A DNA stretch of 64,000 nucleotides from Maribacter algarum (ex Lu et al. 2025) (nom. illeg.). Its GTDB lineage: Bacteria > Bacteroidota > Bacteroidia > Flavobacteriales > Flavobacteriaceae. Under the pieces are notes generated by a model. That model saw only the letters and a list, made by a program, of their open reading frames with translations. It did not search any database and had not been told where the DNA came from. The position numbers were made by a program, and so were the translations under genes. Each line of letters begins with the position of its first letter. The stretch's first letter is position 1. Shown piece after piece: positions 54,799-63,440 of this stretch. The DNA lies in NCBI GenBank assembly GCA_947495915.1, contig CANMAW010000001.1, forward strand, positions 248,001 to 312,000. Direction: 5' to 3'.

Positions 54799-57042
54799 GT
54801 GGGAGAAGACATTTATCTTTTTATGATCATCGCTTTAGCGATTTTAGCTATAACCGATTTAGTCGTAGGTGTGAGTAATGATGCTGTAAACTTTCTGAAT
54901 TCGGCAATTGGATCGAAAGCTATTTCATTTAAAACTATTATGATTGTCGCCTCTATTGGTATTGCCTTTGGAGCCATATCATCTAGTGGTATGATGGAAG
55001 TAGCACGTAAAGGTATATTTAACCCATCTGAATTTGTTTTCGCCGAAATCATGATCATTTTCATGGCCGTCATGATCACCGATATTCTGCTACTTGATTT
55101 TTTCAATACGCTTGGAATGCCTACTTCTACAACGGTTTCTATTGTTTTTGAATTATTGGGTGCAGCGGTTGCAATCTCACTTTTAAAAATATCAAATAAT
55201 GACGGTGGTCTTAATGACCTCACCAACTACATTAACACTGATAAAGCAACCGAGATTATTCTAGGCATACTGTTATCGGTTGTTGTCGCATTTACCATTG
55301 GAGCAATAGTTCAATATGCATCTCGATTATTTATATCTTTTAAGTTCAATGAACGACCTAAATGGGTTGGAGCCCTTTTCGGCGGTTTTGCAATTACCTC
55401 TATTATCTATTTTATCATTGTTAAAGGATTAAAAAGTGCTGCAGTATTTAGTCCTCATGTATTGGCGTTTATTGCAAATAATCCTGAATTATTTCTTCTT
55501 GCTAATTTCATTCTTTGGAGTGCTTTTTCTTGGGTTGTAAGTAGCTTTTTTAAAATAAATATATATACCTTAATAATTGTGTTTGGCACATTTGCCCTAG
55601 CTATGGCCTTCGCCGGCAATGACCTTGTTAACTTTATCGGTGTACCATTAGCAGCCTTAGAATGGTATAACGCATGGTCAGGATCAGGAATCGATGCGGC
55701 AGCTTTCACAATGGATAGTGGCGCAGTACAAACCCCTACCATGTTACTGTTGGCATCAGGTGTTGTTATGGTCGTTACTTTGTGGTTTTCTTCAAAAGCT
55801 AAGAACGTAGTGAAAACAAGTGTTGATCTGTCGCGACAAGATGAGGGTGATGAAAGGTTTCAACCAAATTTCCTTTCTCGTCAAATTGTAAAATTTTCAA
55901 TTCAAGCATCTGAACACTTGGGTGGTTTATTACCTGATGCTTTGGTGTCAAAAATTGATTCACGTTTTGAAAAACCTTACGTATATGTTCCTAAAAGTCG
56001 TATACAAGATCTACCTGCCTTTGATTTGGTAAGAGCTTCAGTGAACCTTATGGTTGCCAGCGTACTTATCTCAATTGCTACTTCAATGAAATTACCCTTG
56101 TCTACCACTTATGTAACCTTTATGGTTGCTATGGGAACCTCACTGGCCGACCGTGCCTGGGGGCCTGAGAGTGCAGTTTATAGAGTAGCAGGTGTTCTTA
56201 ACGTTATAGGCGGTTGGTTCTTTACGGCATTTAGTGCTTTTGTCGCTGCTGCTATTATTGCCTACATTATTCATTTAGGTGGCATTTGGGCTATTGGCAT
56301 CTTATTAGTAATTGCATTTTTACTCATTACAAGAAACTACCTTTCACACAACCGAAGGATGAAAGAAACCAAAATAGAAGAGAAACTTAAAAAATCAGAA
56401 AGCAATTCTATTATTGGTCTTATTGAAGAAAGCTCTTCAAACATTTCAATGGCTATAGAGCGCGCAAACAAAATATACACCCAAACTATTGATGGTTTAT
56501 CTAAACACGATATAGACAAGCTTAAAAAGAGTAAAAAAGGTATTTCAAAACTCAACAGCGAAGTTGAAGACCTAAGTGGCAACATTTTTTACTTTATCAA
56601 AAATTTAGATGAATCTAGTGTTGGCGCTAGTAACTTTTACATTACGGCATTGAGTTATTTACAAGATATGACGCAATCTTTAGAATACATTTCTAAGGCA
56701 AGCTACAAACACGTTAACAACAACCACAAAAAGCTACGTTTTAACCAAATCAAAGATTTAAAAGAAACCGATCTTTTCATTGATGAACTATTCTCAGAAC
56801 TAAAATCCATTTTTGATACCAAGTCATATGATCAATTAACCAAAATTATCATGAATAAAGAGGTGTTAATCGCGACTATAGATCAAAAAATCAATAAACA
56901 AATAGAAAGAACCAGAGCTGACGAATCGAGTCCGAAAAACACCGCACTTTACTTCAGCTTGTTACTAGAGACAAAAGACCTACTAAAAGCAACAATGAAT
57001 CTTTTAGAAACCTACGAACGCCCTGCCAATATAAAGTCATAA
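54799..57042 (+). CDS. PiT family inorganic phosphate transporter with C-terminal extension
   Basis: The 747-residue inner-membrane protein of the Pho4/PiT type takes up phosphate with a cation. The two inverted repeats carry VGVSNDAVNFLNSAIGSKA and MKLPLSTTYVTFMVAMGTSLADRAWG. A C-terminal cytoplasmic part (about 520-747) is helical and charged, resembling the PhoU/DUF47-type proteins that often accompany PiT. Here it is fused. The start is GTG at 54799, which is followed at once by the first membrane helix. Confidence 0.93.
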   Translation: MGEDIYLFMIIALAILAITDLVVGVSNDAVNFLNSAIGSKAISFKTIMIVASIGIAFGAISSSGMMEVARKGIFNPSEFVFAEIMIIFMAVMITDILLLDFFNTLGMPTSTTVSIVFELLGAAVAISLLKISNNDGGLNDLTNYINTDKATEIILGILLSVVVAFTIGAIVQYASRLFISFKFNERPKWVGALFGGFAITSIIYFIIVKGLKSAAVFSPHVLAFIANNPELFLLANFILWSAFSWVVSSFFKINIYTLIIVFGTFALAMAFAGNDLVNFIGVPLAALEWYNAWSGSGIDAAAFTMDSGAVQTPTMLLLASGVVMVVTLWFSSKAKNVVKTSVDLSRQDEGDERFQPNFLSRQIVKFSIQASEHLGGLLPDALVSKIDSRFEKPYVYVPKSRIQDLPAFDLVRASVNLMVASVLISIATSMKLPLSTTYVTFMVAMGTSLADRAWGPESAVYRVAGVLNVIGGWFFTAFSAFVAAAIIAYIIHLGGIWAIGILLVIAFLLITRNYLSHNRRMKETKIEEKLKKSESNSIIGLIEESSSNISMAIERANKIYTQTIDGLSKHDIDKLKKSKKGISKLNSEVEDLSGNIFYFIKNLDESSVGASNFYITALSYLQDMTQSLEYISKASYKHVNNNHKKLRFNQIKDLKETDLFIDELFSELKSIFDTKSYDQLTKIIMNKEVLIATIDQKINKQIERTRADESSPKNTALYFSLLLETKDLLKATMNLLETYERPANIKS

Positions 57043-57060
57043 TTTAATTTTCTAGCACCT

Positions 57061-57789
57061 ATGCCATCGAGAGTATTGTTTTTTGTTGTCGCAATTTCAA
57101 TTAGCACGCTCACTTTTTCACAAGATATAAGCGGATCTGAATTATTAGAAAAGGCGATTTCTTATCACGATCCAGACGGTAATTGGGTGAACTTACATGC
57201 CAGGCTAAATGTAACAATGACTACCCCAGATAATAATGAACGTAACAGTATTATTGATATAAATTTACCTCAAGAATATTTTCAGGTTACAGCAAACAAT
57301 AAGGGTGTAATTTTGCAACAAACTATTGATAAAGGGCATTGTAAACTTTCTTTAAATGGGAGTTCAACATTTTCTAAAGTAGAAGCTGCAAAACATCGTT
57401 TGAGCTGTGAACGAGCTAAAATGTATAAAGATTATTATACCTATCTCTATGGCTTGCCAATGAAATTAAAAGACCCCGGTACCATAATACATGACACTAT
57501 TCAAAAAAAGCAATTTAAAAACAAAGAATATCTGGTTTTAAAGGTGGAATATGAAGAAGAAGTTGGTAAAGATATATGGTACTTTTATTTCGACCCAACC
57601 ACATTCGCTATGGAGGTTTATCAGTTTTTTCACGATGAAACCTTAAATGATGGCGAATACATTTTACTTACAGGTTTAGAAGAAATGAATGGCATTAAAA
57701 TACCCAAAACTAGAGCCTGGTACTACAACAAAGACCACAAATACCTGGGTACAGACGTTTTAAATGAGGTAGTCTCACCACAAAAGTAG
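57061..57789 (+). CDS. DUF6503 family exported protein
   Basis: The 242-residue protein has a signal peptide ending in TFSQ. The rest is a beta-rich lipoprotein-carrier-like domain: LLEKAISYHDPDGNWVNLHARL, DINLPQEYFQV, DIWYFYFDPTTFAMEVYQFF, GIKIPKTRAWYYNKDHKYLGTDVL. DUF6503 members resemble LolA/LppX folds. It begins 18 bp after the phosphate transporter, so it is probably co-transcribed. Confidence 0.85.
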   Translation: MPSRVLFFVVAISISTLTFSQDISGSELLEKAISYHDPDGNWVNLHARLNVTMTTPDNNERNSIIDINLPQEYFQVTANNKGVILQQTIDKGHCKLSLNGSSTFSKVEAAKHRLSCERAKMYKDYYTYLYGLPMKLKDPGTIIHDTIQKKQFKNKEYLVLKVEYEEEVGKDIWYFYFDPTTFAMEVYQFFHDETLNDGEYILLTGLEEMNGIKIPKTRAWYYNKDHKYLGTDVLNEVVSPQK

Positions 57790-57917
57790 TAGTCCATTTA
57801 ATTCAATTTTCTTTTTTACCGATGAATTATGATTTTTACCGAAATAACCGCTATTCCTTAAGAATTGTTGGTATTTTTCGACATTACTCACTATCTTATC
57901 AGTGGTAATTTTTATGT

Positions 57918-58334
57918 ATGAAAGCCTCCCCCGAAAGACAAACTCTTGTAGAAGAGCATAATTTAGATATAGGTAAATTCACTTTTTACCAAAATATATT
58001 AGTAACTGAGTTTAAAGAAGGTATACATGTAACCTTTGAAAATGCGGCTTTTCCTATTCAACTTGCTCAAATGGCATTTGGAACTGAAAATCCGATAGTC
58101 TATATCTCGCATAGAACCAATTCTTATTCCTGTGATCCGGTAAGGTATCGTGAAGTTGTAGACCTATTTCCAAACTTTACTGCTTTTGCAGTAGTTACTA
58201 AAAATAGACGCAGACGAATGCTTGCCAAACTAGAACGGTTTTTTATTAAAAAACCCATTGGAATATTTAACAATATGGAAGATGCAATTGAATGGGCTCA
58301 TGAACAAATAGAGAAGCAATACGCATTAGTTTAG
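57918..58334 (+). CDS. SpoIIAA/STAS-like cytoplasmic protein
   Basis: The 138-residue protein has no signal peptide and the alternating strand/helix layout of SpoIIAA-like domains (DIGKFTFYQNILVTEFKEGIHVTFENA, PIVYISHRTNSYSCDP, FTAFAVVTKNRRRRMLAKLERFF, PIGIFNNMEDAIEWAHEQI). The final DAIEWA segment is typical of that fold. Its partner is unknown. It is convergent with the next gene, overlapping by 4 bp. Confidence 0.75.
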   Translation: MKASPERQTLVEEHNLDIGKFTFYQNILVTEFKEGIHVTFENAAFPIQLAQMAFGTENPIVYISHRTNSYSCDPVRYREVVDLFPNFTAFAVVTKNRRRRMLAKLERFFIKKPIGIFNNMEDAIEWAHEQIEKQYALV

Positions 58335-59788
58335 ACTTTAACCAATTGTAAAGTTACTTTGTATATGTTTTCGTTAACCATTTTTGCCTTTAACCAAGCA
58401 TAAAAACTCATTACAAAAATATCTTCTTCGTGCGTTGATACCCGGTCAAAAGAGTTCTCAACCTTTATTTTGAATGCCTCAGATTGCACTTTAGATTGAT
58501 CTTCATAATATTCGGCTATTAGTTTCACAAAAGTTAGTACGCGTTCTTCACCAATTTTTTGGAGTTGTTTTGAAAATTTCACTTTAAAACGCTTTAATCG
58601 TAGAAGCACCAAATCTAATTTATCTAATTCGGTTAATACCAAAATCTCAATAAGGTTCTTTTTTAAAACCCAAATCCATCCCATCTTTTTTTCATACCAA
58701 TTATCGCTATGATTAAAACTTTTAATGCCATCATAAACTTTCGAGAATTCTTCTTGTTGAAAAAAGCACATAACCATCAACAGCTTGGCGTCTAAAGACT
58801 TTTCTGAAATCTGGGCTAGGGTTTTGATTGCGAGTTGAGGACGATTCGTATAATTAAAATTTAAAGCCTTTATGATTGCTATTTTTTTAGAAAACTGCTT
58901 GTAGTGGGCTCCTAAATTAACGCCCAGCAATTGTTGCATTTGATGTACTAACTTCATAGACTTTTCGAAATTCTTCTTTCTAAACTCGGTAATCGCTAAT
59001 AAATTTAAAATATGAATATGATAAAATTTATGTTTCTCTTGTAAAGTTTTTTTCTCTTGAACTATTTGATAAAGTGAAAACATAAATGGTGCTACAGAAT
59101 AAAAATCATTTTGCAATTTTGCAGAATGAGCGGTAATTTCCATCAGTTGATATAAAGATTTATAACTTAAAGATTCATTAATTCGAATACCGAACCTAGC
59201 GAAAGTACTTTGAACCAACTCTTTTATAATTTGCGAATCTCCCTTTCTTAATTTTGCTTTAATTACTGCATAAGCACTATTTAGGTGTATCTCTTGCTGA
59301 TAACGAGCCATGTTATTTCCACTAAGTGTTACCAATTGATCAATATCAATATCGCTGTTGTGATGCGCATATTGAATTTTAGTATGATAAATCTCATTGA
59401 GCAAGGCATAAATTTCGAATTGTAGCGCAAGTTTTTCGGCCTTTTTTAAAGTTTTAAAAGCAACCTTATAAGCCTTTCTTTCAAAGAAAATACGACTTGC
59501 TAAAAGAATTTTTAATATTGCTAATTCTTCAGAAGTTTCACCTGCGAAACTCTTCGCCGCAATAAAATCAACCAAATTATCTTGTAATCGCTTACTTAAG
59601 GCATGATAACTATTCAGTGAAGGTTTTCCATAAATTAACTCATCTAAATTTGTTGTATGACCACTACAAATCAATTTAAATAATTGTTCATTTTTTACAT
59701 CATTACGACGATTTTTTCGCCGTTGATATAATACAAATTCTTGCTTTTCATCATTAGAAAAGGTTTCAACTATAGCTATTAATGACAT
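58331..59788 (-). CDS. Large helical cytoplasmic protein of unknown function
   Basis: The 485-residue protein has no signal or membrane segment and is almost all helix, with repeats of paired helices resembling TPR-like scaffolds (FKTLKKAEKLALQFEIYALLNEIYHTKI and FEKSMKLVHQMQQLLGVNLGAHYKQFSKK). I do not recognise a family. It has a repeat-rich promoter region (59794-59880), suggesting specific control. Confidence 0.75.
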   Translation of the reverse strand: MSLIAIVETFSNDEKQEFVLYQRRKNRRNDVKNEQLFKLICSGHTTNLDELIYGKPSLNSYHALSKRLQDNLVDFIAAKSFAGETSEELAILKILLASRIFFERKAYKVAFKTLKKAEKLALQFEIYALLNEIYHTKIQYAHHNSDIDIDQLVTLSGNNMARYQQEIHLNSAYAVIKAKLRKGDSQIIKELVQSTFARFGIRINESLSYKSLYQLMEITAHSAKLQNDFYSVAPFMFSLYQIVQEKKTLQEKHKFYHIHILNLLAITEFRKKNFEKSMKLVHQMQQLLGVNLGAHYKQFSKKIAIIKALNFNYTNRPQLAIKTLAQISEKSLDAKLLMVMCFFQQEEFSKVYDGIKSFNHSDNWYEKKMGWIWVLKKNLIEILVLTELDKLDLVLLRLKRFKVKFSKQLQKIGEERVLTFVKLIAEYYEDQSKVQSEAFKIKVENSFDRVSTHEEDIFVMSFYAWLKAKMVNENIYKVTLQLVKV

Positions 59789-59793
59789 TTTTA

Positions 59794-59880
59794 ATCATAA
59801 GTTTTATATTATCATAATACCTTTAAATATGATAATTTAAACATAAATTTAAGGTTTTATATCATAAGATTTATCATAAT
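59794..59880 (-). repeat. Cluster of ATCATAA repeats before the helical-protein gene
   Basis: ATCATAA occurs at 59794, 59811, 59861 and 59873, with an inverted TATGAT at 59828-59833. Two pairs (59794/59811 and 59861/59873) look like a duplicated module, each with ATCATAAG followed by ATCATAAT. The cluster lies directly before the start of the minus-strand gene at 59788, and about 75 bp before the yiaA-like gene at 59955. It probably binds a regulator. Confidence 0.5.
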
Positions 59881-59954
59881 ATCTGTTTTATAGTTTACTC
59901 ACACTACCTCATCTTTGACATTAATTAATCGAAATTTCTAAATAAAAAGCAATT

Positions 59955-60413
59955 ATGGAAAATTCAGTATTTAATGACAAAAGCGAAAACAAAAAAAAGG
60001 CGCAAGAGTTTACAGGCAGACCTACTGCAGCATTCGTATCAGCTGCATGGATTGCAGTTCTAATTGGAATGGTTTCTTATTGTATCGGTTTATGGAATAC
60101 CAATATGCTACTTAATGAAAAAGGGTATTACTTTACCATTTTATTATTCGGACTATTCTCGGTGGTCTCTGTGCAAAAAAGTGTTCGTGATAGACAAGAG
60201 GGTATACAAGTCACAGAAATGTATTATGGTATAAGCTGGTTCACTACCATAGCTTCAGTGACCTTACTAATTATCGGATTGTGGAATGCCGATTTGGCAC
60301 TAAGTGAAAAAGGATTTTATGCTATGTCATTTACACTTAGTTTATTCGCAGCCGTTGCCGTTCAAAAGAACACGCGTGACATTCAATTTTTAGATGCTAA
60401 AGAAAGTGAGTAA
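59955..60413 (+). CDS. YiaA/YiaB family inner-membrane protein
   Basis: The 152-residue protein has two YiaAB units, each with two transmembrane helices (FVSAAWIAVLIGMVSYCIGLWN and SWFTTIASVTLLIIGLWNADLALSEKGFY). The repeated LWN-L-EKG(Y/F)Y and SVQKSVRD/AVQKNTRD blocks show internal duplication. Function is unknown; relatives are stress-linked. It has its own terminator. Confidence 0.88.
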   Translation: MENSVFNDKSENKKKAQEFTGRPTAAFVSAAWIAVLIGMVSYCIGLWNTNMLLNEKGYYFTILLFGLFSVVSVQKSVRDRQEGIQVTEMYYGISWFTTIASVTLLIIGLWNADLALSEKGFYAMSFTLSLFAAVAVQKNTRDIQFLDAKESE

Positions 60414-60435
60414 CCATTAAAAAGAGATTCAAAAA

Positions 60436-60460
60436 AAATGGCTTCCATAGGAAGCCGTTT
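60436..60460 (+). terminator. Rho-independent terminator of the YiaA/B gene
   Basis: GGCTTCC (60440-60446) pairs with GGAAGCC (60450-60456) around ATA, followed by GTTTTATTATTATTTT. It lies between convergent genes. Confidence 0.7.
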
Positions 60461-60487
60461 TATTATTATTTTACCCATATTTATCAA

Positions 60488-61072
60488 CTATCTGTAAAAA
60501 TTCATTTCATCCATATACTTCCATACCGCTTCTGGAAGTAATGGTCTTATGTTTTTTCCAGCGGCATGGTTTTTTCGAATGAAGGTTGATGAAATTTCCA
60601 TTATCGGAGCCTTCACCTTAGAAATACCAGAATGATTTTGAAACTGGTCAGGAACTCCTCCTTCTGATATACGGGGATAAACAAAAAGTTCATAATTCTC
60701 TAATATGGTTTCGAAATTCTTCCATTTATGAAATCCTTTTAAATTGTCTTCTCCCATAATTAAACAAAAACGATAGTCTTTTTTGAACTTTTCTTCTAAA
60801 TGAACGAGGGTATTTATAGTATAATTCGGTTGTGGAAGATCAAATTCAATTTTACTTGGTTTTAGTTTAGGATAAATTTCAGTTGCTTCTAAAACCATTT
60901 GATAACGATGGTGATTATCTAACAAGGTTTTCTTTGTCTTAAATGGGCTCTGAGGCGTTACAACAAACCAAACTTCATCAAGTTCAGAGAACTCAACCAT
61001 ATGATTAGCTATGATTAAATGTCCCATGTGAATGGGATTGAAAGTACCAAAATACAATCCAATCTTTTTCAT
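60488..61072 (-). CDS. nadD: Nicotinate-nucleotide adenylyltransferase
   Basis: The 194-residue enzyme makes deamido-NAD from nicotinate mononucleotide and ATP. It has the nucleotidyl-transferase motif GTFNPIHMGH and the C-terminal ISSTFIRKN. I use the ATG at 61072. A longer frame from 61108 overlaps the gmk gene and adds residues not usual for the family. It is the last gene of yicC-gmk-nadD, 10 bp after gmk. Confidence 0.95.
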   Translation of the reverse strand: MKKIGLYFGTFNPIHMGHLIIANHMVEFSELDEVWFVVTPQSPFKTKKTLLDNHHRYQMVLEATEIYPKLKPSKIEFDLPQPNYTINTLVHLEEKFKKDYRFCLIMGEDNLKGFHKWKNFETILENYELFVYPRISEGGVPDQFQNHSGISKVKAPIMEISSTFIRKNHAAGKNIRPLLPEAVWKYMDEMNFYR

Positions 61073-61082
61073 TGTAAAGAAT

Positions 61083-61667
61083 TCATTTTTCTTTTGAAAC
61101 TCCCACAAAATCTGCCACTAAACTGTGGGCTTCTTGAAGTGCAGTATCTAAATCATAATTCTTTATTACCTTATCGAACTGTGGCGCAGTGGCTAATTCA
61201 ACGGAAGCCTTGGCAATACGCATATTAATCTTATCATCACTTTCAGTACTTCGCTTTTTTAGTCTAATTTTTAGCTCATCGACACTCGGCGGTTTAACAA
61301 AAACAGCTAAGGTTTCTTTCGGAAATTTTCGTTTAATTCGAAGACCACCTACTACATCAATATCAAATATTACGTTTTTACCTTCTGCCCAAAGTCGCTC
61401 AACTTCACTTTTTAGGGTACCATAAAAGTTATCTCTATAAACCTCTTCCCATTCTAAAAAATCTTCGTTTTTTATATGTTGTTTAAACTCAGAAACACTC
61501 ATGAAATAGTAATGTTCTTTATTTATTTCTTTGCCCCTTCTTGGCCGTGACGTAGCTGATACCGAAAACGCCAAATTGAGCTCTTTTTGTTTTAAAAGAT
61601 GACGAACTATGGTTGTTTTACCACTACCTGACGGAGCAGAAAAAATAATTAACTTACCTCCTTCCAT
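61083..61667 (-). CDS. gmk: Guanylate kinase
   Basis: The 194-residue kinase phosphorylates GMP to GDP. It has the P-loop APSGSGKTT (residues 11-19) and the GMP-binding part (SATSRPRRGKEINKEHYYF). Its start overlaps the yicC stop by one base, and nadD follows after 10 bp. Confidence 0.97.
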   Translation of the reverse strand: MEGGKLIIFSAPSGSGKTTIVRHLLKQKELNLAFSVSATSRPRRGKEINKEHYYFMSVSEFKQHIKNEDFLEWEEVYRDNFYGTLKSEVERLWAEGKNVIFDIDVVGGLRIKRKFPKETLAVFVKPPSVDELKIRLKKRSTESDDKINMRIAKASVELATAPQFDKVIKNYDLDTALQEAHSLVADFVGVSKEK

Positions 61668-62524
61668 TACAAAACATTAAGCATTTGTTCTTTAATCTTC
61701 TCTAATTCGTCTTTCATTTGCACAACCAACTGCTGCATTGGCGCATAATTGGCCTTTGAACCTATAGTATTAATTTCACGCCCTATTTCTTGAGAAATAA
61801 AGCCCAATTTTTTACCATTAGAATCTTCAGAATTTAGTGTCTTGGTAAAATAATCTAAGTGATTAGCCAAACGAACTTTCTCTTCTGTAATATCATATTT
61901 TTCTAAGTAGTATATTAATTCTTGTTCAAATCGGTTTTCATCTACTTCAGCCGATAAATCTGCCACTGCTTTTTCGAGCCTTTCTCGAACATCAGTTTGC
62001 CGTTCAGGATCAATAGCAACCACTTGTGCTAATAATTCCTCTAATACCACAATACGTTCTTTAAAATCTTGCTCTAACACACTACCCTCTTCAGAACGAA
62101 ATTTGTTAATTTCAATAAGTGCTTCTTTTAAGGCGATAACGATTGTTTTATAATCTTCATCACTTACATCTTCACGATCGGTTCTTAAAGCATCTGGCAT
62201 TCGAAGTGCCATTTCCATTAAACGCAGATCATCGCCTTCAGCGATTGTTTTCAGCTGAGACATATAATTCTTGATTACCTCTTCATTAATCTGAGATGAA
62301 GATTCAGCACCAGTTGATTCAACATACAGTCCGAAATCGACCTTACCCCGAACTAAAGAACTCGCAATACTTTTTCTTAGTTCGAGTTCTTTTTCGCGGT
62401 ATGCTGATGGCATACGTGCATTTAAATCTAAATTTTTACTGTTAAGTGATTTAAGCTCAACAGTAATTTTTTTTGTCGGAAGCTGAATAACATGCTTTCC
62501 GAAACCGGTCATTGACTGAATCAT
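61667..62524 (-). CDS. YicC/YloC family endoribonuclease-like protein
   Basis: The 285-residue protein starts MIQSMTGFGKH, the family signature, and ends with GREINTIGSKANYAPMQQLVVQMKDELEKIKEQMLNVL. E. coli YicC has endoribonuclease activity on small RNAs. It is the first gene of a conserved operon with gmk and nadD. Confidence 0.95.
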   Translation of the reverse strand: MIQSMTGFGKHVIQLPTKKITVELKSLNSKNLDLNARMPSAYREKELELRKSIASSLVRGKVDFGLYVESTGAESSSQINEEVIKNYMSQLKTIAEGDDLRLMEMALRMPDALRTDREDVSDEDYKTIVIALKEALIEINKFRSEEGSVLEQDFKERIVVLEELLAQVVAIDPERQTDVRERLEKAVADLSAEVDENRFEQELIYYLEKYDITEEKVRLANHLDYFTKTLNSEDSNGKKLGFISQEIGREINTIGSKANYAPMQQLVVQMKDELEKIKEQMLNVL

Positions 62525-62543
62525 AAATATGCTTTGATTTCGG

Positions 62544-62576
62544 CAAAGGTACTGGTTTTCTTATAGAAAGAACCAA
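62544..62576 (-). promoter_or_regulatory. Promoter of the yicC-gmk-nadD operon
   Basis: On the minus strand, TTG (62576-62574), 22 bases and TACCTTTG (62551-62544) fit the Bacteroidota consensus. The yicC ATG is 19 bp downstream. Confidence 0.6.
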
Positions 62577-62657
62577 ATTTGCCTTGCTGACTAATTGCAT
62601 CAAAAATCTGGAATAAAAGAGCTATTAAAATAGTTTATAAGACGCTATCATGAATGA

Positions 62658-63398
62658 TTAAAGCTCTTTTATCTTAATATTTCTAAATGACACGCCGTCA
62701 CCATGATCTTGAACACCAATTTTACCTGTTGTATATTTTGCAAAATGTTCCCAATCTGCAAATTTTGATTTCGAAACCATATTACTCCATTCTGGGTCAT
62801 TAACCGGAAAGTTTACAATCTCTGTATCATTAAGAACAATGACCCCCATATTTGTTTTATGATTAATTGTTATTTCACATAAATTCCACTCACCAACCGG
62901 CTTAGTAACATCTTCAGAAGGAGAAACCATATCATACAATGCCCCTGCTTGATGACTTGTACCGTTTTTTCCATCAGGGTGTTTATCATTATCTAATACT
63001 TGAATTTCCGGCCCTGTTTCATAGGGCTGACCTAGATTATCAAGCTCTTTAACCGCCCAAAATATTCCACTATTTCCAGCTTCAGAAATTTTCCATTCTA
63101 AAGAAAGTACAAAGTCAGTATATTCTTCATTACTAACTATATTATAACTTTCTCCATTGCGCTCTTTTGGCGGATAGAAAACCATAGCTCCATCTTCAAT
63201 CTTCCAATGCTCTGAAACACCTTCTTTTCCATATTCATGCCACCCATCAAACGAAGAACCATCAAATAAAACAGTCCACTCATTTTTTGGCACCTCCATT
63301 TCCACCGGTGTAGTCAATTTTTCTTCTATTTCCTTTGTCTTTTCTTTACATCCAAAAAATGTAAGTGCTAATAATGTAGTAAAAAAAATACCTTTCAT
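62658..63398 (-). CDS. DUF1080 (3-keto-disaccharide hydrolase type) lipoprotein
   Basis: The 246-residue protein has a lipobox (LTFFGC) and the DUF1080 concanavalin-like domain: WTVLFDGSSFDGWHEYG, AEAGNSGIFWAV-like ISEAGNSGIFW, EIQVLDND, GEWNLCEITINH, KIGVQDHGDGVSFRNIKIKEL. Proteins of this type split 3-keto-glycosides or bind glycans. I use the ATG at 63398; the frame can be extended by ten residues only to a TTG. The neighbour at 63441 is a sugar isomerase/epimerase-like protein, as in 3-keto-sugar catabolic clusters. Confidence 0.9.
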   Translation of the reverse strand: MKGIFFTTLLALTFFGCKEKTKEIEEKLTTPVEMEVPKNEWTVLFDGSSFDGWHEYGKEGVSEHWKIEDGAMVFYPPKERNGESYNIVSNEEYTDFVLSLEWKISEAGNSGIFWAVKELDNLGQPYETGPEIQVLDNDKHPDGKNGTSHQAGALYDMVSPSEDVTKPVGEWNLCEITINHKTNMGVIVLNDTEIVNFPVNDPEWSNMVSKSKFADWEHFAKYTTGKIGVQDHGDGVSFRNIKIKEL

Positions 63399-63440
63399 AA
63401 GTTCTATTTTAAATCCTAATATTTTCAATCAATTTTTCTT

